Source: F23-B02 sp045601285
GTDB taxonomy: Bacteria; Bacillota; Clostridia; Oscillospirales; Oscillospiraceae
Reading direction: 5' to 3'
DNA: 49,626 nucleotides
Assembly (NCBI GenBank): GCA_045601285.1
Contig: JAZRZJ010000033.1
Coordinates: forward strand, 1-49,626
The notes beneath the pieces are model-generated. The model saw only the letters and a program-made list of their open reading frames with translations, had not been told where the DNA came from and searched no databases. The position numbers and the translations under genes are program-made. Shown here piece by piece: positions 8,278-16,381 of the stretch. Positions within the stretch are counted from its first letter, which is position 1, and each line of letters begins with the position of its first letter.

Positions 8278-8949
8278 ATGTATAAACTGCTTATCGTTGA
8301 GGACGATATGGGCATAGCCGAGGCGGTGGAGGCTCAGGCACAGATGTGGGAGCTTGAAACCAGGGCGGTAAAAAACTTCCGAGATGTCATGGGCGAATTT
8401 GCGGAGTTTCAGCCCCACCTTGTGCTCATGGACATAGCTCTGCCTTTCTTTAACGGCTACCACTGGTGCCAGGAAATGCGCAAGGTGTCAAAGGTGCCGA
8501 TTGTCTTTATTTCCTCGGCATCGGACAATATGAACATCGTCATGGCCATGAACATGGGTGCGGACGATTTTATCGCCAAGCCCTTTGACGGAAACGTGCT
8601 CATGGCAAAGATAAACGCCATGCTCCGACGGAGCTATGACTTCGGCGAAAGCATGCCCGTTATCGAGCATCGCGGTGCGCTTCTGAATACGGGCGACAAC
8701 AGTCTCACCTACGGAGGCGAAAAAATCCCTCTCACGAAGAATGAATACCGCGTTCTGCTTGCGCTCATGAAAAATAAGGGCAAGGTTGTAAGCCGCGAAA
8801 AGCTCATGGAGCTTTTGTGGGAAAGCGACTGCTTTGTGGACGAAAACACCCTCACCGTAAACGTGGGCAGACTCCGCAAAAAGCTTGATGCCGCGCACCT
8901 TGAGGGCTTCATCACCACAAAGCACGGCGTGGGATATATTGTTGAGTAA
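8278..8949 (+). CDS. OmpR-family response regulator, BceR type
   Basis: A 223-residue two-component regulator. Receiver domain residues 1-115: acidic pair D9/D10, phosphoacceptor D52 in LVLMDIALP, S80 and K101 in IAKPF. A winged-helix DNA-binding domain follows from about 135 (ALLNTGDNSLTYGGEKI onward, ending GVGYIVE). It is followed after 9 bases by a short-sensor kinase and then by an ABC transporter of the bacitracin-resistance type, which is the standard arrangement of BceRS-AB modules. Its likely target site is the inverted repeat at 9946-9959. Confidence 0.9.
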   Translation: MYKLLIVEDDMGIAEAVEAQAQMWELETRAVKNFRDVMGEFAEFQPHLVLMDIALPFFNGYHWCQEMRKVSKVPIVFISSASDNMNIVMAMNMGADDFIAKPFDGNVLMAKINAMLRRSYDFGESMPVIEHRGALLNTGDNSLTYGGEKIPLTKNEYRVLLALMKNKGKVVSREKLMELLWESDCFVDENTLTVNVGRLRKKLDAAHLEGFITTKHGVGYIVE

Positions 8950-8958
8950 GGAGCGGAA

Positions 8959-9942
8959 ATGTTTCTAAGATATCTGAAACAGCGCAGACTTGCCATCGCC
9001 GCATTTCTGCTGTTCTATATTGTTTTTTACGCGTCCTTTTATCTCTATCGGCTGCCTCTGTCCGCCGTGGCGTACCCCGGCGTTATCTGTTTCGTCTTCG
9101 GCATTGCGATGTTTGCCTATGACTACATAAAGGTCAGCAGACGGCATAAGCGCCTTGAGGAGCTGAAGAAGCTTACGGCAGAGCTTATGACTGACCTTCC
9201 GCCTGCGGAGAGCATTGAGGATACGGATTACAGAGAAATAATCGCTGTGCTCAGTGAGCAGCAGCGCCTTGCGAAAGAAAAGGCTGAATGCCGTTTTTCA
9301 GACATGACGGAGTATTATACCGTGTGGGTGCATCAGATAAAAACGCCCATTTCCGCCATGCGCCTGAAGCTTCAGACCGAGGATTCACCCATGTCACGAA
9401 AGCTCTCGGCGGACTTAAACCGCATCGAGCAGTATGTGGAAATGGTGCTGGCCTTCCTGCGTCTTGATTCCGAGTCCACGGACTATGTTTTCCGCGAGTA
9501 TGAGCTTGACGGCATCATATGTCAGTCGGTTAAGAAGTTCTCGGGTGAGTTCATCGGAAGAAGGCTCAGCCTTGACTATGAGCCCGTAGCGGTCAGCGTG
9601 CTTACGGACGAAAAATGGCTGTGCTTTGTCATAGAACAGCTTCTGTCGAATGCGCTTAAATACACTCAAAGCGGCGGCATAAGCATTGGCATTAAAGGAG
9701 AACGCACTCTGTATATCCGCGATAGCGGCATAGGAATTGCAGCGGAGGACTTGCCGCGCATTTTCGAAAAGGGCTACACGGGCTTCAACGGACGCGAGGA
9801 CAAAAAGGCAAGCGGTCTGGGACTTTACCTCTGCAAGCGCGTTTGCGATAATCTGGGAATCTCCATCAGCGCAGAGTCGGAGATTGACAAAGGAACAAGC
9901 GTTTATCTCACTTTCCCTGAGGAAAGAAAGCGTCACGAGTGA
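8959..9942 (+). CDS. Intramembrane-sensing histidine kinase, BceS type
   Basis: A 327-residue kinase with two membrane helices close together (about residues 11-30 and 37-56) and almost no extracellular loop, the hallmark of intramembrane-sensing kinases. The DHp domain carries the phosphorylated His in WVHQIKTP (H125); the ATPase domain has an N box (EQLLSNALKY), a G1 box (DSGIGI) and a G2 box (GLGLYLC). In Bce systems such kinases do not sense the drug themselves but read the state of the partner ABC transporter, encoded next. Ends only four bases before the predicted BceR operator. Confidence 0.92.
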   Translation: MFLRYLKQRRLAIAAFLLFYIVFYASFYLYRLPLSAVAYPGVICFVFGIAMFAYDYIKVSRRHKRLEELKKLTAELMTDLPPAESIEDTDYREIIAVLSEQQRLAKEKAECRFSDMTEYYTVWVHQIKTPISAMRLKLQTEDSPMSRKLSADLNRIEQYVEMVLAFLRLDSESTDYVFREYELDGIICQSVKKFSGEFIGRRLSLDYEPVAVSVLTDEKWLCFVIEQLLSNALKYTQSGGISIGIKGERTLYIRDSGIGIAAEDLPRIFEKGYTGFNGREDKKASGLGLYLCKRVCDNLGISISAESEIDKGTSVYLTFPEERKRHE

Positions 9943-9945
9943 ATG

Positions 9946-9959
9946 TGACAAAAGTGTTA
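9946..9959 (+). promoter_or_regulatory. Probable BceR operator upstream of the ABC transporter
   Basis: TGACA-AAAG-TGTTA is an inverted repeat that fits the reported consensus TNACA-N4-TGTAA for BceR-type regulators in Firmicutes, with one mismatch. It lies about 55 bases upstream of the TATAAT at 10014-10019, whose -35 region (around TGGTCT) is poor, as expected for an activator-dependent promoter. Confidence 0.65.
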
Positions 9960-10013
9960 GAAATAAAGGAGGAATTGTAAGGCGATCCGATGGTCTGCGA
10001 TTCCTCTTTTTGC

Positions 10014-10019
10014 TATAAT
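10014..10019 (+). promoter_or_regulatory. -10 box of the Bce-type transporter promoter
   Basis: TATAAT at 10014-10019, 29 bases before the AAAGGA ribosome site region, with no recognisable -35. Just upstream an imperfect hairpin (AGGAAT at 9968-9975 region and ATTCCT at 9999-10004) spans the spacer. Confidence 0.55.
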
Positions 10020-10053
10020 AGGCTCAGAAAATCCCCGAAAGGAAATTTTGAAC

Positions 10054-10818
10054 ATGAGCATTCTTGAAGTAAGCAATCTGAAAAAGGTATATACAACCCG
10101 ATTTGGCGGCAGTAAGGTGGAAGCCCTGAAAAACGTAAATTTCAGTGTTGAAGAGGGCGAATACGTTGCAATCATGGGCGAATCGGGCAGCGGCAAAACA
10201 ACCCTGCTGAATATTCTTGCCGCACTTGATAAGCCCACGGCGGGCAGCGTAAAGCTGGAGGGCAGAGAGCTCACCGCAATTAAGGATAAGGAAATTTCCG
10301 AGTTCCGCCGCGACAATCTCGGCTTCGTGTTCCAGGAGTTCAACCTCCTTGACACCTTCAGCCTGGAGGACAATATTTATCTGCCTCTGGTGCTGGCAGG
10401 CAAAAGCTATGATGAAATGGCCTCACGCCTCACCGTTGCAGCAAATCAGCTCGGCATTACACAGCTGCTGAAGAAATATCCCTACGAGGTGTCGGGCGGT
10501 CAGAAGCAGCGCGCCGCCGTTGCAAGAGCACTCATCACCAACCCGAAAATTATTCTTGCCGACGAGCCCACCGGCGCTCTTGACTCCAAATCCACCGATG
10601 AGCTTCTGCGTCTGTTCGGCGACATCAACTCCAGAGGTCAGACAATTCTCATGGTAACTCACTCCGTCAAGGCGGCATCCCACGCACAGCGCGTTTTGTT
10701 CATCAAGGACGGCGAGGTCTATCATCAGATTTACCGCGGTGGCAGCACAAACGACCAGCTTTATCAGAAAATTTCCGATACCCTTACAATGCTTCATGCA
10801 GGCGGTGAGCGCAGATGA
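10054..10818 (+). CDS. ABC transporter ATPase, BceA type
   Basis: A 254-residue ATPase of the MacB/LolD-like class. Walker A GESGSGKTT, Q-loop in VFQEFNLLD, signature VSGGQKQR, Walker B ILADEPTGALDSK and the switch His in MVTHSVKAA are all intact. The ATG at 10054 is preferred to an upstream TTG because of spacing from the GAAAGGA site and because family members begin at MSILEVSNLKK. It overlaps the permease gene by four bases. With the permease it should free or remove cell-wall-targeting peptides such as bacitracin or lantibiotics; specificity cannot be read. Confidence 0.92.
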   Translation: MSILEVSNLKKVYTTRFGGSKVEALKNVNFSVEEGEYVAIMGESGSGKTTLLNILAALDKPTAGSVKLEGRELTAIKDKEISEFRRDNLGFVFQEFNLLDTFSLEDNIYLPLVLAGKSYDEMASRLTVAANQLGITQLLKKYPYEVSGGQKQRAAVARALITNPKIILADEPTGALDSKSTDELLRLFGDINSRGQTILMVTHSVKAASHAQRVLFIKDGEVYHQIYRGGSTNDQLYQKISDTLTMLHAGGERR

Positions 10819-12851
10819 AAAAGCTCTTTTATCCCAAGCTTGCAGTAACGGGAATGGTAAAAAACAAAAAGCTTTACCTGCCCTATATGCTCACCTGCAT
10901 AGGCATGGTCATGATGTATTATATAATGGGCGCACTGGGCGAGGTTGAATTTCTGGGCAGAGAGTCCGCAAGCCTTTCCTTGATTATGACTCTGGGCACA
11001 TGGGTAATTGCAATTTTCTCCGCCATATTCCTTTTTTACACCAACTCCTTCCTCATGCGCCGTCGCAAAAGGGAATTCGGTCTTTACAATGTTCTCGGCA
11101 TGGACAAGCGCAACATAAGCCGCATTCTGTTCTGGGAGACTCTGTTCATCTTCGTCATCTCCGTTGTCATCGGCCTTGCCCTCGGTATGCTGTTTGAGAA
11201 ATTCGCCGAGCTTGCCATGACCAACATGATGGATAACGACATCGACTACGGCTTCAGCATCTCCGTCCTTGCCATCAAAATGGTGCTTGTTATATTTGGT
11301 GCGATTTTCGTTCTTCTTTACCTCAACTCTCTGCGCCAGGTGCATGCCGCAAACCCCATCGCACTTCTCCACAGCGAAAATCACGGCGAAAAGCCCCCTA
11401 AGGCAAACTGGGTGCTGGGCATTCTGGGCTTTGTAATTCTTGCTGTGGCATATTATCTTGCCGTGAGCATTGAAAGTCCGCTTCAGGCTCTGACATGGTT
11501 CTTTGTCGCGGTCATCATGGTTATCGTTGCCACCTATCTGATTTTCATCGCGGGCAGCGTCCTGCTGTGCAAAATCCTGCAGAAGAACAAAAAATATTAC
11601 TACCGCGCCGACCATTTCATTTCCGTTTCCTCCATGAGCTACCGCATGAAGCGCAACGGTGCGGGCCTTGCCTCCATCTGCATACTTGCCACCATGGTGT
11701 TGGTCATGATATCCTCCACCTCCTGCCTGTTTTTCGGCAGAGAAGGCAGCCTCCGTATGCGCTACCCCCAGGACTTTGCCGCAGGTGTGCAGTTTGAAAG
11801 CCTTGACGATATGACTGAGGAGCACATTGACGGTATCCGCGCCGCTATTGAAGGCGCTTTGGACGGAAAGCAAACCGATGTTATGGAGTACCGCAGCCTT
11901 GACATTTCCGGTGTGCTCCGTGACGGTCGGATAGATCCCAATATTGATAACTACGGCTCCACTGACGGTCTTATTGACGTCACCCTCATGTACATTTCCG
12001 ACTATAACCGCCTCATGGAGACAAATCATACCCTCAAGGACGGCGAGGCGATCATATACTGGAACCGTACTCCCTATAAGTACAACACCATTCAGATAGC
12101 CGACGGCCCCGTGATAAAGGTCACTCCGGGTGAGGAGGACTACTCCTTTGACGGCAACGCCATGGCCTCCATTGTGGATACCGTTTGCGTAGTCGTAAAC
12201 GATGTAAAGCCCGTTGCCGACGCTCTGTATGAAAAGGTCGACGAAATGCGCGAAAAGGGCGGCGAATACTATATCCCCAAAGCCCAGTGGAACTATTTCT
12301 TCAACGTTCCCGATACCACCGAAGAGGAGCAGATAGCCATCGAAGAGGCCTACGGCGATGCGCTGGGAAACTATCTGCTCGATGAAGTTGACTATGATAA
12401 TTACGGCTACAGCTACGGCTGCATTGCCTCGGAGCGCAGCGACTTCTTCGGACTCTACGGCGGACTGTTCTTCCTGGGCATCATGCTCAGCATAGTGTTC
12501 ATCTGCGCCACCGTTCTCATCATCTACTACAAGCAGATCTCCGAGGGCTACGAGGACCAGTCCCGTTTTGAGATAATGCAGAAGGTGGGCATGACAAAGC
12601 GCGATATCCGCAAGAGCATAAACTCCCAGATGCTGACGGTTTTCGCTCTGCCCATAGTTTTCGGTGTGCTGCATTTCTGCTTCGCCTTCCCGCTTATCTA
12701 TAAGATGCTCATGCTCTTTGCGGTTACAGACCTGAAGCTGCTCATCATCACCGCCGCCATCACCGTTGCGGTGTTTGCGGTGATATACACAATAATCTAT
12801 CGCGTCACCTCCAACGCCTACTACAACATAGTAAGCGGCGCGAAAGAATAA
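10815..12851 (+). CDS. FtsX-type permease, BceB type (antimicrobial peptide transporter)
   Basis: A 678-residue permease with an FtsX-like domain near each end and about ten membrane helices, with a large polar domain (about residues 315-545) between helices 7 and 8. That extracellular domain is the feature that distinguishes BceB permeases and is thought to contact the drug-lipid complex and the kinase. Size and topology match the family. ATGA overlap with the ATPase gene; the operon ends at a 14-bp hairpin terminator. It is probably induced by the neighbouring response regulator. Confidence 0.92.
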   Translation: MKKLFYPKLAVTGMVKNKKLYLPYMLTCIGMVMMYYIMGALGEVEFLGRESASLSLIMTLGTWVIAIFSAIFLFYTNSFLMRRRKREFGLYNVLGMDKRNISRILFWETLFIFVISVVIGLALGMLFEKFAELAMTNMMDNDIDYGFSISVLAIKMVLVIFGAIFVLLYLNSLRQVHAANPIALLHSENHGEKPPKANWVLGILGFVILAVAYYLAVSIESPLQALTWFFVAVIMVIVATYLIFIAGSVLLCKILQKNKKYYYRADHFISVSSMSYRMKRNGAGLASICILATMVLVMISSTSCLFFGREGSLRMRYPQDFAAGVQFESLDDMTEEHIDGIRAAIEGALDGKQTDVMEYRSLDISGVLRDGRIDPNIDNYGSTDGLIDVTLMYISDYNRLMETNHTLKDGEAIIYWNRTPYKYNTIQIADGPVIKVTPGEEDYSFDGNAMASIVDTVCVVVNDVKPVADALYEKVDEMREKGGEYYIPKAQWNYFFNVPDTTEEEQIAIEEAYGDALGNYLLDEVDYDNYGYSYGCIASERSDFFGLYGGLFFLGIMLSIVFICATVLIIYYKQISEGYEDQSRFEIMQKVGMTKRDIRKSINSQMLTVFALPIVFGVLHFCFAFPLIYKMLMLFAVTDLKLLIITAAITVAVFAVIYTIIYRVTSNAYYNIVSGAKE

Positions 12852-12862
12852 TCTTCTCTTTT

Positions 12863-12898
12863 GCTTGCATTGCGGCAAAGCCGCAATGCAAGCTTTTT
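12863..12898 (+). terminator. Terminator of the Bce-type operon
   Basis: Perfect 14-bp stem GCTTGCATTGCGGC with loop AAA, followed by TTTTTAT. Confidence 0.92.
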
Positions 12899-12899
12899 A

Positions 12900-12927
12900 T
12901 TTACATTTCCGTCTGATTTGGTATAAT
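12900..12927 (+). promoter_or_regulatory. Promoter of the mutT operon
   Basis: TTTACA (12900-12905), 16-base spacer, TATAAT (12922-12927), starting right after the preceding terminator. Confidence 0.65.
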
Positions 12928-12957
12928 AAACCCATCAAAGCAAACGGAGATACGAGC

Positions 12958-13347
12958 ATGACGGAAGTAGTTGCAGCACTTATATGGGAAGATGATAAAT
13001 TCATGATTTGCCAGCGACCCGCACATAAGGCGCGCGGTCTTCTGTGGGAGTTCGTGGGCGGCAAGGTGGAAGAGGGCGAAACCGGGGAGCAGGCTCTTAT
13101 CCGCGAGTGCCGCGAGGAGCTGGACGTCACCGTGGCGGTGGAGGACGTATTCATGGACGTTGTGCATGAATACCCCGACCTGACGGTGCATCTCACCCTC
13201 TTCAATTCACGCATTGCAGAGGGCGTGCCGAAAATGCTGGAGCACAACGATATAAAGTGGATAACGCCGCAGGAGATTCCGAATTTTGATTTCTGTCCTG
13301 CGGACGAAGAGATACTGAAAAAAATAATAAAGGAGAAATCACAATGA
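12958..13347 (+). CDS. Nudix hydrolase, MutT-like (8-oxo-dGTP diphosphatase)
   Basis: A 129-residue Nudix protein. The Nudix box reads GKVEEGETGEQALIRECREE, matching G-x5-E-x7-R-E-x-x-E-E. Preceding QRPAHKARGLLWEFVGG is typical of MutT-type enzymes that remove oxidised dGTP from the nucleotide pool. The ATG at 12958 follows the promoter and a GGAG site; an earlier in-frame ATG lies inside the upstream terminator and is rejected. First gene of a three-gene operon with overlapping ends. Confidence 0.88.
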   Translation: MTEVVAALIWEDDKFMICQRPAHKARGLLWEFVGGKVEEGETGEQALIRECREELDVTVAVEDVFMDVVHEYPDLTVHLTLFNSRIAEGVPKMLEHNDIKWITPQEIPNFDFCPADEEILKKIIKEKSQ

Positions 13348-13595
13348 TGAACAGCAATGCATTCTGGAGAATGAATCAGGCAGTATGTATGGCACTGTGG
13401 GGCTGGTGCTTCTGCCATGCCGCAAAGAAAAAGAACCCCTCCGCACCCTTGATCCTTGCGGCAATGCACAGCAGCGAATATTTCCTCATCGGCAAAAAGG
13501 TTGGCGCTGAGGCGGGCGTTTCCGCAGCAAAGACTCTTGCCTGCACTCTCATGCTGGGCTTCACCTGGTGGGTACCCACCAAGAAGGGCGTATGA
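13344..13595 (+). CDS. Small Trp-rich membrane protein of unknown function
   Basis: An 83-residue protein with two or three hydrophobic stretches, rich in Trp and Cys near the N terminus (ALWGWCFCHAAKKK) and ending TWWVPTKKGV. HSSEYFLIGKKVG in the middle recalls DUF4499/Erg28-like small membrane proteins only faintly. AGGAG lies eight bases before the ATG. The start overlaps the mutT stop and the stop overlaps the ygjP-like start, so its expression is tied to both neighbours. No function can be assigned. Confidence 0.75.
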   Translation: MMNSNAFWRMNQAVCMALWGWCFCHAAKKKNPSAPLILAAMHSSEYFLIGKKVGAEAGVSAAKTLACTLMLGFTWWVPTKKGV

Positions 13596-14329
13596 CGCGG
13601 ACTGTTCTTCTTAAGGGAAGAGAGGTCAGATATGAGTTTCAGCGCAAGCGGGTAAAGAACATTAATCTTCGGATTAAGCCCGATATGAGCGTCCACGTTT
13701 CCGCATCGCCATACGTTACGGTGGCGGAGCTTGAGCACTTCATGCGGCAAAAGGAGGATTTAATCCTGCGTGCGCTGGACAGATTTTCCGAAAGCGGAGC
13801 GGAGCAGGAAGCACCGCAGTATGAAAACGGCGACATTGTTCAGCTTCTGGGAAAAGACTATCCTCTGCGCATTGAGAAAAGCGGGAAAAACGCGGTGCTG
13901 TTTGACGGAGAGTCCGTGGTGCTGTGCGTTAAGGACACCGCAGACCTTGAACTGAAGAGGAAAACCCTTGACAAGTGGCTCAGGGAAAGGTGCAGCGAGG
14001 TTGTTGATGAAAGCTGCAAAAGGCTTTACCCCGTGTTTGAAAAGCATGGTGTGCCGTGGCCCGAAATCCGCATACGCACCATGAAGTCAAAGTGGGGAAG
14101 CTGTATGCCGCAAAAGCGAGTGCTGACCTTTAACACCAATCTGATTGCCGCGCCGCAGGAATGTATCGACTATGTGGTTGCCCACGAGTTCACCCATTTT
14201 CTGCACCCTGACCATTCGGAGAGATTTTACGCAAGCCTTGCGGAAACCGTGCCCGACTGGAAGCGGCTCAGAAGGGAAACCAACAGATATCATGTTGTCC
14301 GAAAAGCAAAGCTGGCTCTATGTCAATAG
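13592..14329 (+). CDS. YgjP-like zinc metallopeptidase (DUF45/SprT-like)
   Basis: A 245-residue protein of the YgjP/DUF45 family. The zinc motif is HEFTHFLHPDHSERF (HExxH plus downstream His) near residue 195; the conserved KSKWGSCMPQKR segment precedes it. Start at 13592 overlaps the previous stop as ATGA. The family is found widely, often beside restriction genes, but its substrate is unknown. The last six codons and the TAG stop lie inside the palindromic terminator, with the stop exactly in the loop. Confidence 0.87.
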   Translation: MTRTVLLKGREVRYEFQRKRVKNINLRIKPDMSVHVSASPYVTVAELEHFMRQKEDLILRALDRFSESGAEQEAPQYENGDIVQLLGKDYPLRIEKSGKNAVLFDGESVVLCVKDTADLELKRKTLDKWLRERCSEVVDESCKRLYPVFEKHGVPWPEIRIRTMKSKWGSCMPQKRVLTFNTNLIAAPQECIDYVVAHEFTHFLHPDHSERFYASLAETVPDWKRLRRETNRYHVVRKAKLALCQ

Positions 14330-14354
14330 TTGACATAGAGCCAGCTTTTGCTTT
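14311..14354. terminator. Convergent terminator with the ygjP stop codon in its loop
   Basis: GCTGGCTCTATGTCAA (14311-14326), loop TAG (14327-14329), exact inverted copy (14330-14345). With one bulge the symmetry continues for eight more bases on each side (AAAGCAAA / TTTGCTTT). It ends ygjP rightward and galE leftward. Confidence 0.9.
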
Positions 14355-15372
14355 AATCTTTTCTGTAGCCGTTTGGGTTAAGACTCTGCCAGTGCCAGCT
14401 GTCACGGCACATATCCTCAAGGTTCAGGTCGGCTTTCCAGCCCAGCACCTGCGCACTTTTGTCCGGGCAGCAGTAGCAGACCGCAAGGTCGCCTGCACGG
14501 CGGGGTGCAATTTTATAGGGAATTTTCAGCTTGTTGGCGGTTTCAAAGGCGTGAACCATGTCAAGCACGCTGTAGCCTACGCCCGTGCCGAGATTGAAAA
14601 CGCTTTCGCCGCGGTTTTCCATCATATATGCAATGGCGGCAACATGACCTTTTGCAAGGTCAACTACATGGATATAATCGCGTACGCCGGTGCCGTCGGG
14701 GGTGTCGTAGTCATCACCGAAAATGCGGAGATAGGGGAATCTGCCGATGGCAGTCTGAGAAATATAGGGCATGAGGTTGTTGGGAATACCCTTGGGATCC
14801 TCGCCGATGAGACCGCTTTCGTGTGCGCCCACGGGATTGAAGTAACGCAGCAGCACAACAGCCCAGTCCGAGTCCGCCTTTACATAGTCCCGGAGGATCT
14901 GCTCGCACATGAATTTTGTCCAGCCGTAAGGATTGGCGCAGTGTCCCGTTTTTGAGGTTTCATACAGCGGCATCTCATTATCGCCGTCATACACGGTTGC
15001 GGAGGAGGAAAAGATTATGTTTTTGACACCGTGGTCACGCATTGCCTCGCAGAGCGTGATGGTTGAGCCGAGGTTGTTGTCGTAGTATTCAAGGGGCATC
15101 TTAACAGATTCGCCCACGGCCTTGAGACCGGCGAAATGAATGACACAGTCGATGCTGTGCTTCTCAAAAATTTCGTCCAGCTTTTCACGGTCGCGTACAT
15201 CGGCCTCATAAAAGGTGACGGGCTTGCCCGTAATCTGCGTTATTCGGTTTCCCGCCTCTGTGCTGGAGTTGACGAGATTGTCCACAATGACAACGTCCAT
15301 ACCCTGCTGAAGCAGCTCAACGCAGGTATGGCTTCCGATATATCCCATTCCGCCCGTAACCAGTACTGTCAT
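14353..15372 (-). CDS. galE: UDP-glucose 4-epimerase
   Basis: A 339-residue short-chain dehydrogenase/reductase that interconverts UDP-glucose and UDP-galactose. N-terminal NAD-binding GGMGYIGSHT, the catalytic Ser/Tyr pair in FSSSATVYG-like and YGWTK segments, and the GTGVGYSVLDM and PRRAGDLAVCY regions typical of GalE are all visible. The ATG at 15372 has GAGGAG seven bases upstream; a TTG five codons earlier is rejected. Monocistronic with its own promoter. Supplies galactosyl donors for cell-surface polysaccharides. Confidence 0.95.
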   Translation of the reverse strand: MTVLVTGGMGYIGSHTCVELLQQGMDVVIVDNLVNSSTEAGNRITQITGKPVTFYEADVRDREKLDEIFEKHSIDCVIHFAGLKAVGESVKMPLEYYDNNLGSTITLCEAMRDHGVKNIIFSSSATVYDGDNEMPLYETSKTGHCANPYGWTKFMCEQILRDYVKADSDWAVVLLRYFNPVGAHESGLIGEDPKGIPNNLMPYISQTAIGRFPYLRIFGDDYDTPDGTGVRDYIHVVDLAKGHVAAIAYMMENRGESVFNLGTGVGYSVLDMVHAFETANKLKIPYKIAPRRAGDLAVCYCCPDKSAQVLGWKADLNLEDMCRDSWHWQSLNPNGYRKD

Positions 15373-15403
15373 GTAAATTCTCCTCAAGGATTGATAATAT
15401 AAT

Positions 15404-15432
15404 ATTTTATATCAGGTTTCTGCATTTGACAA
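15404..15432 (-). promoter_or_regulatory. galE promoter
   Basis: Minus strand TTGTCA (15432-15427), 17-base spacer, TAAAAT (15409-15404). Confidence 0.7.
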
Positions 15433-15460
15433 GTACACATATTAACATGAAAAGCAAATA

Positions 15461-15487
15461 AAAAACCGTGCAATGACACGGTTTTTA
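15461..15487. terminator. Terminator of the DUF554 gene
   Basis: AAAAACCGTG and CACGGTTTTT arms around CAATGA; the right arm reaches the stop codon of the minus-strand gene. Confidence 0.85.
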
Positions 15488-16183
15488 TATTGGAAGAAGC
15501 TCGACGAGCTTGAATATTATCGGAACAAAAAGAATAGCGGGAAGCTGGTCGGCAACCTTGATTTTTGTAACGCCCAGAAGGTTAAAACCGAGAGCGATGA
15601 TCATAAGACTGCCTGCGCAGGTGATGTCGGTAATCAGCGCCTCGTTTGTAAGCAGACCCTGCAGAAGCTCTGCCAGCAGAACGATGGCACCCTGATAAAC
15701 AAGTACGGAAGCTGCGGAGAATATAACTCCGAGTCCGAGGGCGCTTGCCAGCATACAGGCGGAAATCATGTCCATTACGGATTTGGTAAACAGAACCTTG
15801 TGGTCGCCGAGAAGACCTGAGTTAAGCGAGCCGATGATCGCCATTGCGCCGACGCAGAAAAGCAGGCTTGCGCTCATGAAGCCCTCTGTGATGTTGCCGC
15901 TTTTTCCGTCCTTTTTCAGCTTCTTCTCGAGAGAATTGCCAAGACGGTTAATGCCGCCGTCAATATTGAGAAGCGTTCCGATAATTGTGCCGAGAACCAT
16001 TGAAACGATGATGACGACGGCGTTGCCTCCGCCCATGATTCCCGTGCCGCCGACGAACAGCGTGCAGAGAGCCATGGCCATCATAACGGCGCTGGAAACT
16101 TTCTCCGGTATTCCTTTTTTGAACAGCAGACCCATAAGACTGCCTGCGATTACGGCAGCCGTGTTTACCAGTACGCCAAGCAT
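15485..16183 (-). CDS. DUF554 membrane protein (YdfK/YqgA-like)
   Basis: A 232-residue protein with about seven hydrophobic segments. The opening MLGVLVNTAAVIAGSLMGLL and the internal GFMSASLLFCVGAMAIIGSL are characteristic of DUF554, a family of probable transporters with internal duplication and no settled substrate. GGAG lies eight bases before the start. Monocistronic, with promoter at 16213-16241 and terminator overlapping its stop. Confidence 0.85.
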   Translation of the reverse strand: MLGVLVNTAAVIAGSLMGLLFKKGIPEKVSSAVMMAMALCTLFVGGTGIMGGGNAVVIIVSMVLGTIIGTLLNIDGGINRLGNSLEKKLKKDGKSGNITEGFMSASLLFCVGAMAIIGSLNSGLLGDHKVLFTKSVMDMISACMLASALGLGVIFSAASVLVYQGAIVLLAELLQGLLTNEALITDITCAGSLMIIALGFNLLGVTKIKVADQLPAILFVPIIFKLVELLPI

Positions 16184-16212
16184 ATTACCAACTCCGATTT
16201 AAGATGTAAAAC

Positions 16213-16241
16213 ACCATAGCACCGGGCAGAAAATTTGTCAA
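16213..16241 (-). promoter_or_regulatory. Promoter of the DUF554 gene
   Basis: Minus strand TTGACA (16241-16236), 17-base spacer, TATGGT (16218-16213). Confidence 0.65.
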
Positions 16242-16290
16242 TGAGCAATTGACCGATTGGCAGAAAAAGACCCCAGCTTTTTGTGCGGAG

Positions 16291-16319
16291 TTGACAGCGG
16301 AGGAATAAAACAATATAAT
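16291..16319 (+). promoter_or_regulatory. Promoter of queH-queT
   Basis: TTGACA (16291-16296), 17-base spacer, TATAAT (16314-16319): perfect consensus. The roughly 55-base leader shows no preQ1 riboswitch motif. Confidence 0.85.
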
Positions 16320-16381
16320 CAATAAGCTATCAGGCAATATGCGTGCAAAAGCGCGGCGGAATTCGGAAAGACGGAGCTAAC

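Noticed and set aside
10794..12878. A 694-codon open frame antisense to the Bce permease gene
   Set aside because: Its translation is His/Gly/Asn-rich with no domain and mirrors the reading frame bias of the real FtsX-type permease; it is a shadow.
12865..12957. N-terminal extension of the MutT protein from an upstream ATG
   Set aside because: It would start inside the terminator hairpin and lie before the promoter -10 box; the ATG at 12958 has a ribosome site.
16320..16381. Possible preQ1 riboswitch before queH-queT
   Set aside because: The leader is about 55 bases and lacks the preQ1-I stem and A-rich tail; nothing else riboswitch-like was seen.
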